In this document: one piece after another, positions 4,876-9,573 of the stretch
Numbering within the stretch: position 1 is the first letter of the stretch
Layout of the letters: each line of letters begins with the position of its first letter
DNA from: CAYGWP01 sp964353455
GTDB lineage: Bacteria > Planctomycetota > Phycisphaerae > FEN-1346
Direction: 5' to 3'
DNA length: 9,573 bases
Assembly (NCBI GenBank): GCA_964353455.1
Contig: CAYGWP010000419.1
Coordinates: forward strand, 1 to 9,573
Translations under genes and position numbers: made by a program
The notes under the pieces: model-generated
The model's database searches: none
Seen by the model: the letters and a program-made list of their open reading frames with translations, nothing else
What the model was told of the DNA's origin: nothing

Positions 4876-6300
4876 TCACGGGCCGTAGCAAATCACCGAG
4901 TTGCTGCGATGGAAGTACAGGCGGCCGGCCAGCGGCACAGGTGAATTCTGATACCCGTGGGTGCCGGCACTTCCCTGGGCCGGATCGTTGCCGTACTTCC
5001 AGTCCTCCCACCCGGCCGCGTAGTCGGGAAATGCCCGCCGCAGCGACTGCTTGTCCCAAGTGGTCTTGGACTTGCCCCCCCGCACGAAGACGCCGCCGCC
5101 GTCAGCCCCGTCCCCGCCGCGGTTGTAGGCGATGATGTCCTGGCCGATCATCGCGCAGGCGTCAATCTCATCGAACGATTCCAACTCCTCGGTGAAAGGC
5201 TTTATCAGGGCCGTGCCCATCCTCCAGGCCGCGATGCGCCCCTGAAGGTAATTGGGATTGTAGGCCCAGACGGTGCTGGTGAAGACATGCCCTTCCGGCC
5301 CGACGATTGGGGGCAGGCGATTGTCGTTGGAGTTGCCCCAGAACACGACCGGCGCCCACTCGGCCCGCTGACCCGTCACCCGGTCGAGCACGTGCAACGT
5401 CTGGCGCTCGGGGTGCTGTCCGTAGTAGTCCACGACCCGCCGCGCGTCGATCCAGCCGTCGCCGTCCTTGGGCCCTATCAGTTCCAGTTTCCTGGCGCCG
5501 GGTGGGAACAGTTCCGCGATATTGATGCCGTGAAGCCCCGGCCCGCCCTGGCCCTTGCCGAAGTTGTTGGTGCCCGGCACCAGGATGCGGTTTCCGTTCA
5601 CCACCGGCCACCAGGAGAGGAACCCCGCCCCGGGCAGTTGCGGGCTCTTCCAGATAAGTTTGCCGTCCGACGAGTTCAGTGCGTAGGCATAGTTGTGCTT
5701 GTCGGCAAAATACAAGGCGCCATTGTCGTACGCCGCCGAGAAGGAGATCGGCCCCTCAGCGCGAAAGTGCCACACCAAGCCCCCCGTCGCGGCGTCGAAG
5801 GCATAGAAGTACCCGTCCCGGCAGCCGATGAAGACCCGGCCATCAACCACCACGGGGCTGGTATCGAATGCCGCCCCGGCCTGGAGCGTCTGCCAGATGC
5901 GCTTGCCTGTCGCGGCCTGAAGCGCGTGCACGGTCTTGTCGGTGCAGCCGAAGTAAACTACCGCGCCCGCCACCGCCGGAGACTGGTCGATCGGCATGTC
6001 CGTGGGATATCGCCACAGTTCGTTCCCATCGGCCGGGTCCAGCGCGTACAGGCCGCGCGAGGTGGATACCAGCACCAGCGCCGGCACGCCCTGGGCGGCC
6101 TGGACGGTGATGATCTGGACCTTGCTGGGGATGTACGGGCCGATCTTCCGGCACCAGATCGGACGCAGGACGGCCTCGACCTTGTCCCGCGATGCCCAGG
6201 AACTCCTGGCCGGATCATGTCCGGGCATGGGCCAGTCGGCCCTGCCGGGGGAGGCGATCGCCAGAATCAGGATCAGACCTGCGATGCGATGCGCGCTCAT
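4876..6300 (-). CDS. Secreted PQQ-repeat beta-propeller protein
   Basis: ATG 6300 follows a perfect AAGGAGGT and begins a Sec signal peptide (MSAHRIAGLILILAIASPGR, mature end near ADW); in-frame codons up to 6453 lack such a site. The 474-residue protein shows repeated propeller strands with the PQQ-like/BamB pattern xxALDxxxGxxxW: GLYALDPADGNELWRY (83-98), TVHALQAATGKRIWQT (123-138), YFYAFDAATGGLVWHF (164-179), YAYALNSSDGKLIWKS (204-219) and HVLDRVTGQRAEW (303-315), with GRLYFHRSNSVICY at the end closing the ring. Such proteins may bind PQQ, but in planctomycetes most lack quinoprotein dehydrogenase residues and serve as binding or scaffold proteins. I see no paired-Cys or haem CxxCH motif, so an enzyme role is not supported. 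It lies between the alpha/beta hydrolase and the unknown secreted protein, 62 bp from each. Confidence 0.88.
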   Translation of the reverse strand: MSAHRIAGLILILAIASPGRADWPMPGHDPARSSWASRDKVEAVLRPIWCRKIGPYIPSKVQIITVQAAQGVPALVLVSTSRGLYALDPADGNELWRYPTDMPIDQSPAVAGAVVYFGCTDKTVHALQAATGKRIWQTLQAGAAFDTSPVVVDGRVFIGCRDGYFYAFDAATGGLVWHFRAEGPISFSAAYDNGALYFADKHNYAYALNSSDGKLIWKSPQLPGAGFLSWWPVVNGNRILVPGTNNFGKGQGGPGLHGINIAELFPPGARKLELIGPKDGDGWIDARRVVDYYGQHPERQTLHVLDRVTGQRAEWAPVVFWGNSNDNRLPPIVGPEGHVFTSTVWAYNPNYLQGRIAAWRMGTALIKPFTEELESFDEIDACAMIGQDIIAYNRGGDGADGGGVFVRGGKSKTTWDKQSLRRAFPDYAAGWEDWKYGNDPAQGSAGTHGYQNSPVPLAGRLYFHRSNSVICYGP

Positions 6301-6307
6301 CTGGCTG

Positions 6308-6315
6308 ACCTCCTT
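6308..6315 (-). promoter_or_regulatory. Strong ribosome binding site of the PQQ-repeat gene
   Basis: AAGGAGGT on the minus strand, seven bases before ATG 6300. It is the full anti-Shine-Dalgarno match and fixes the start. Confidence 0.8.
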
Positions 6316-6362
6316 GACTTTGTGCAGACCAAGGTTTGATCCTTGCAGGCGAACGACTAACC

Positions 6363-7310
6363 CTACCTCATCCCAAACTGGCGTTTCACAAAATCCATCG
6401 TCAGCTTCGTGTGATCCGGGCCTCCCCTCTGGATGCCGGTGTGAACCTGGCACTCCACGCCCAGGGCGTCCATCTTCTCTTTGAGCGCCTTCCCAAAGCG
6501 AGGGTGATGAATCCCGACGCCTTGGTCCGTGATCGGCGTTTCCAGAGTGCTGCTATAGACCAGCAGGGCCGGTGCGTCGTCCTTCGTCAGATGGGCAAGC
6601 GGCGAGCATTCCTCAAACAGCCGGTATTTCTCCTTGGGCAACTGGTCCAGGTCGTTCGGGTCCATGCGGAACAGCATGGCCAGGGCGCCGATCTTGTACG
6701 TGTCCGTCCCCGGAAACAACTCCCGAATGAACCGGGGATCGTAGGATGTCTGAGCGTTGAAGACGGCCATGCACGTCAAGCGGGTGGACTGCCGCAGCAC
6801 GGGGTCTTCGTTCTTGGGGTCGGCCAGGTCGTCGTGAAAGCCCAGCCACAGGGAAATTCCCGCGCCGGCCGATCCGCCCGATGCGGCAATTCGGGAGGGG
6901 TCCAGGTTCCACTCTTTGGCCTTGGAGCGAATGAACTGGATCGCGCGGGCCGAGTCGAGGAACTGGGCGGGGGCGATGGCCTCCCCGGACAGCCGGTAGG
7001 TGCTGGCGACGACCGAGATGCCGGACTTGAGGCACTCTTCCAGCAGATCGGGACTCACGGCCTTGTTGCCGCTGCTGAAGCCGCCCCCGTGAATCGACAC
7101 CATCACCGGCGTGGGCTTGTCGGACTTCGCCAGCCAAACGTCCATGACGTTGCGGGAAAAAGGCCCGTATTTTACGTCCGGGTGGGTCGGGGGCGTGCGC
7201 GGACCGGGAGCGTTTTGTGGGCGGGGTCGCTCTCCACCATCTGGTTGTTGTGCCAACGCGATTCCTGCGGCCAGCATCAACGTCGCCGAGATTGCGATTC
7301 GCATTTTCAT
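6363..7310 (-). CDS. Secreted alpha/beta hydrolase (esterase/lipase type)
   Basis: ATG 7310 has AAGGA six bases upstream. The 315-residue product begins with a Sec signal peptide (MKMRIAISATLMLAAGIALA, then QQ) and a Pro-rich linker. The family signature is complete on the N-terminal side: HGGGF (74-78) forms the oxyanion hole and GGSAG (145-149) holds the nucleophile Ser147. Near the C-terminus His300 in GGPDH is the likely catalytic His. The acid is less clear: where an Asp is usual the sequence reads STLETPITDQ, so Glu257 or Asp262 may serve. HGGG-type enzymes of this size include carboxylesterases, acetyl-xylan and feruloyl esterases. The gene follows the beta-propeller gene by 2 bp, and its ribosome site lies within that gene, so translation is probably coupled. 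Likely job: removing ester groups from an extracellular substrate. Confidence 0.86.
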   Translation of the reverse strand: MKMRIAISATLMLAAGIALAQQPDGGERPRPQNAPGPRTPPTHPDVKYGPFSRNVMDVWLAKSDKPTPVMVSIHGGGFSSGNKAVSPDLLEECLKSGISVVASTYRLSGEAIAPAQFLDSARAIQFIRSKAKEWNLDPSRIAASGGSAGAGISLWLGFHDDLADPKNEDPVLRQSTRLTCMAVFNAQTSYDPRFIRELFPGTDTYKIGALAMLFRMDPNDLDQLPKEKYRLFEECSPLAHLTKDDAPALLVYSSTLETPITDQGVGIHHPRFGKALKEKMDALGVECQVHTGIQRGGPDHTKLTMDFVKRQFGMR

Positions 7311-7312
7311 GA

Positions 7313-8371
7313 TCAGTCCTTCTTGTGTTGGTGGAAAAAGGAGACCGGGACAGCGAAGTCCAGCCGGGCCACTTCGACCCAGCCGCCTCGTACCGGGCTG
7401 TTCGGGTTGGCATGGCCTGGACCGCTGACCCGCGCGATGTAATCCTGTTCGTCCACTCGCACAATCTCCGGGGCGTGTACGTCCTCCAGTTCACCGGACC
7501 AGGCCGGCTCGCCTGAAGGGAATTGCCTTGCGTCTTTGGAGAAATACACCCGCGTCAAGCAGCGGTCGGTCACATACCGGTCGCGGGCGAATAGATAGTA
7601 CCCTTCCGGCCGGGGCAGCACGAAGGGAGACTCCATCTTCGAATGATTGGCGGGGCGGTTGTCGTAATGGACGATGGCCGCTCCGCTCCAGTCCCTCAGG
7701 TCCGCCGACGTCCGCAGGAGGATGCAACTTAATCGCTGGGGATGCCCCTCCACGGCGGCGGACTGGCAGTAGTACATGTGGAACCGGCCCCCGATCGCCA
7801 CGATGCACACGTCCCGCGCATCGCCGGCTTCAAAGACCAACTCCACCTCGTCCGGCCAGTGGAATGGATCGCGTGACCGGGCCACGAGGATTGTCCCCGG
7901 CGGCCGGCGGTAGAACAGGTGATACAGCCCTTCGTGAAAGACGACGAACGGGGCGTGCTTCTGCGGGCGGTTGTTGTCGCTGCGGCGGCTGCCCGCCCAG
8001 GCGGGCATGGCGGTCAGCAGCATCGGCTGCTTCGTGAACGGCCCCGAGAGACTGGCGCCCGTGCTGTGGAAGAACGACTGCTCCGCCTCCCAAGTGGGCC
8101 CGATGATTCCGATGCAGTGCCAGGTGTCCTGGCGGTCCCGGAACAGACAGAAGTCGTTCAGTCGCGTCGGGTACTCGACGATTCGCCCCCACGGCGAGGC
8201 GATCACCGGTGTCCGGAACACCAATGCCGTGCCGGGCAGCCCCTTGGCGGCGGGCGTTTGGCCAGGGGCCGGGTTGCCCAGGAGGAGCAGCCCCGCGCCG
8301 GCAGCCCCCGCCGTCCCGCAAATGAAGTCCCGTCGTGTGACCGGCTGATGATGATCCTCAACTCGCTTCAT
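7313..8371 (-). CDS. Tat-exported beta-propeller glycoside hydrolase-like protein (GH43/GH32-like)
   Basis: ATG 8371 overlaps the previous stop as TAATG. The 352-residue protein opens with a twin-arginine signal, VTRRDFICGT (residues 11-20), then a Gly/Ala/Leu-rich segment (21-32). The rest shows short repeated beta-strand units of a five-bladed propeller: LNDFCLFRDRQDTWHCIGII (71-90), HAPFVVFHEGLYHLFYR (139-155), ILVARSRDPFHWP (161-173), MESPFVLPRPEGYYLFARD (246-264) and HAPEIVRVDEQDYIARVSG (299-317). The SxDxxxW and ESP...GYYLF patterns are typical of clans GH43 and GH32. Candidate catalytic residues by position are Asp73, Asp187 and Glu247, but this is not certain and a non-catalytic sugar-binding propeller is possible. 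The start at 8371 is preferred over upstream in-frame codons because the Tat motif must lie near the N-terminus. Tat export suggests folding before export. Confidence 0.72.
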   Translation of the reverse strand: MKRVEDHHQPVTRRDFICGTAGAAGAGLLLLGNPAPGQTPAAKGLPGTALVFRTPVIASPWGRIVEYPTRLNDFCLFRDRQDTWHCIGIIGPTWEAEQSFFHSTGASLSGPFTKQPMLLTAMPAWAGSRRSDNNRPQKHAPFVVFHEGLYHLFYRRPPGTILVARSRDPFHWPDEVELVFEAGDARDVCIVAIGGRFHMYYCQSAAVEGHPQRLSCILLRTSADLRDWSGAAIVHYDNRPANHSKMESPFVLPRPEGYYLFARDRYVTDRCLTRVYFSKDARQFPSGEPAWSGELEDVHAPEIVRVDEQDYIARVSGPGHANPNSPVRGGWVEVARLDFAVPVSFFHQHKKD

Positions 8372-9573
8372 TATTGCGCGATCTCCGCTTGTGCCGCGTA
8401 CTTGGCCAGGGCGTCGCGGCACTTGGCCTCCAGGATGCGGCGGATCTGTTCGTTCTTCACCCGGGGCAGCGACCGGTTCACGAACGCGGAGAACTGGTCG
8501 TGGAAGTAGCGCGCATCTTCCGGTGAGCGGATCGGCCGGCCGTCCACGATCAGGTAGAAGGGGCTGGTGTGGGCCAGAGCAAAGGCGGGCGAGAGGTTGG
8601 GGTTCTCGCTTCGGCCCAGACACCGCACCGCCAGCCATCCGCTCTTGGGCACGGTGATCTTCTCGCTGCGGCGGATGTCCGCAGAAGGCGGATCGACGTC
8701 GATCCGCTTCAGCACGCGGCCTTGGTGCATGATGTCGATACGAGAGATGGGCGTGGCCGAGACGGCGTGGATGTCCACGGCGAGAGGCGCGGCTTGCGCC
8801 GAGTTGATCGCCAACTCCGAGCCCGGCTCCTTGCCATCAACCGTAACGAACAGCAGCGGGCGGTTGGTTACGAAACTCCTGCCCTGCTTGAGGGCGCTCA
8901 GCCAGTTCTCCACCGTCAAAGGCCCGTCCAGTTTCGCATAGACGCGGTTGTAGCCTTTCCAGACTCCTACGCCCATGCCGATGTTGTCGGTGCCCGCCGA
9001 GGCCGGCAGGCGATACCCGCAGTTGAGGAAGCGATACCAGACGCCAAAGTTGCCACCGGTGCCGTCGCCATCGAAGCCGCGCCAGAATTCGGCCTCCGTG
9101 CGGCGATTGGCTGTCGAGCAATAGGCGTTCTCCAGCACGCCGTAGACGTCGATCCAGCCGTTCGCCACGTATAGCGGATAGTACCACAACCGCGGCGGGT
9201 CGTGCATGTAGGCGATCAACGTGGCGCCGGCCTCGTGCATCTGCTCGACGAGGAACGGAGTGCGGACCACGAAGGAGGTGCGGAGGTCAGCCGATCCGCC
9301 GGGTCGGTCCGACGTGGCCCCATCTTCGCGCGGCCAATCTTCCTTTCCCAAGCGCAGAGCCAGAGGCTTCGGCAGGTTCCACAGGAAACAGTCCCATTCG
9401 AGGGCCGGAAGTTCGCTCACCAGCAGGTGCGTGGCATCGGGCAGTTGCGTGACTTTCTGGCCTGCGCGGTACTGAAGATCCACGCCACCGCAGATGGGGA
9501 TGGCGGCCAGGTTCAGGTCTTCGGCCAGCATGAGCAGACTGTCGGGCAGTTGGTGCAGGTGCTCATCGGCGCT
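8371..9573 (-). CDS. CehA/McbA-family metallohydrolase-like protein, N-terminus missing
   Basis: The frame runs into the window edge, leaving 400 visible residues. The first are ADEHLHQLPDSLLMLAEDLN, matching the HxH metal site and following helix of CehA/McbA-type (PHP-like) hydrolases, where a motif of the form DxHxH..(P).LM.AEDL is usual. Later family-like segments are LIAYMHDPPRLWYYPLYVAN and GWIDVYGVLENAY, then RLPASAGTDNIGMGVGVWKG, YNRVYAKLDGPLTVENW and LKQGRSFVTNRPLLFVTVDG, followed by a beta-rich C-terminal domain. The named members hydrolyse carbaryl ester bonds, but planctomycetes carry many relatives of unknown substrate. The upstream half, probably with a signal peptide, is outside the window. 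The stop overlaps the next start by one base (TAATG), so this gene is part of the same transcript. Confidence 0.78.
   Translation of the reverse strand, partial: SADEHLHQLPDSLLMLAEDLNLAAIPICGGVDLQYRAGQKVTQLPDATHLLVSELPALEWDCFLWNLPKPLALRLGKEDWPREDGATSDRPGGSADLRTSFVVRTPFLVEQMHEAGATLIAYMHDPPRLWYYPLYVANGWIDVYGVLENAYCSTANRRTEAEFWRGFDGDGTGGNFGVWYRFLNCGYRLPASAGTDNIGMGVGVWKGYNRVYAKLDGPLTVENWLSALKQGRSFVTNRPLLFVTVDGKEPGSELAINSAQAAPLAVDIHAVSATPISRIDIMHQGRVLKRIDVDPPSADIRRSEKITVPKSGWLAVRCLGRSENPNLSPAFALAHTSPFYLIVDGRPIRSPEDARYFHDQFSAFVNRSLPRVKNEQIRRILEAKCRDALAKYAAQAEIAQ

Noticed and set aside
4814..5059. In-frame upstream extension of the 379-residue secreted protein
   Set aside because: It would bury the signal peptide inside the protein and overlap the PQQ-repeat gene; ATG 4813 has a suitable ribosome site.
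4957..6339. Long plus-strand frame of 460 codons
   Set aside because: It is antisense to the PQQ-repeat gene, whose repeats, signal peptide and ribosome site are clear; no independent evidence for coding.
6336..7442. Long plus-strand frame of 368 codons
   Set aside because: It is a mirror frame of the alpha/beta hydrolase gene, with Val, Gly and Arg bias and no recognisable domain.
8372..8638. In-frame upstream extension of the Tat-exported propeller
   Set aside because: It would place the twin-arginine motif about 100 residues inside the protein and overlap the CehA-like gene.

Overview
This is a GC-rich bacterial window with two unlike halves. The right part (about 3.67-9.57 kb) is an ordered run of five minus-strand genes for mostly exported proteins. 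The left part (1 to about 3.5 kb) is a patchwork of small genes, gene fragments and decayed repeats with a phage or mobile-element flavour. The high GC, a Tat-exported protein with an RRDF signal, PQQ-type beta-propeller proteins, a CehA/McbA-type protein and many secreted proteins of unknown function fit a planctomycete-like organism, probably environmental. That assignment is an inference from gene content, not from a marker gene.

Right part, in the direction of transcription (9573 to 3674, minus strand): a CehA/McbA-family metallohydrolase-like protein that enters from outside the window; a Tat-exported five-bladed beta-propeller of the glycoside hydrolase 43/32 type, whose start overlaps the previous stop as TAATG; a secreted alpha/beta hydrolase (HGGGF and GGSAG motifs) 2 bp further on; a secreted PQQ-repeat beta-propeller after 62 bp; and a secreted 379-residue protein of unknown function after another 62 bp. 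The spacing suggests one transcript whose promoter lies beyond the window. A periplasmic or surface route that attacks an esterified glycoside or similar substrate is plausible, but the substrate cannot be read from the sequence.

Left part: two minus-strand genes encode a four-cysteine zinc-ribbon protein (2013-2540) and a Lys/Ala-rich protein ending in a HARE-HTH winged-helix domain (1274-2003). The HARE-HTH gene carries a one-base frameshift inside that domain. Diverging from them on the plus strand are a 67-residue helix-turn-helix-like protein and an overlapping terminase-like ATPase gene, which breaks off just after its Walker A motif. The sequence that replaces the rest of the terminase is an antisense fragment of a second copy of the HARE-HTH gene, about 91% identical over 75 bp. 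Another remnant, from the C-terminus of a HARE-HTH protein, lies at 999-1103. The region therefore holds traces of three members of one small gene family.

The first kilobase holds the tail of a probable small minus-strand gene (1-220), then about 780 bases in which only a weak, possibly degenerate plus-strand reading frame with a CxxC-x5-CxxC motif and two families of short imperfect repeats can be seen. I saw no tRNA, rRNA, CRISPR array, complete insertion sequence or clear intrinsic terminator.
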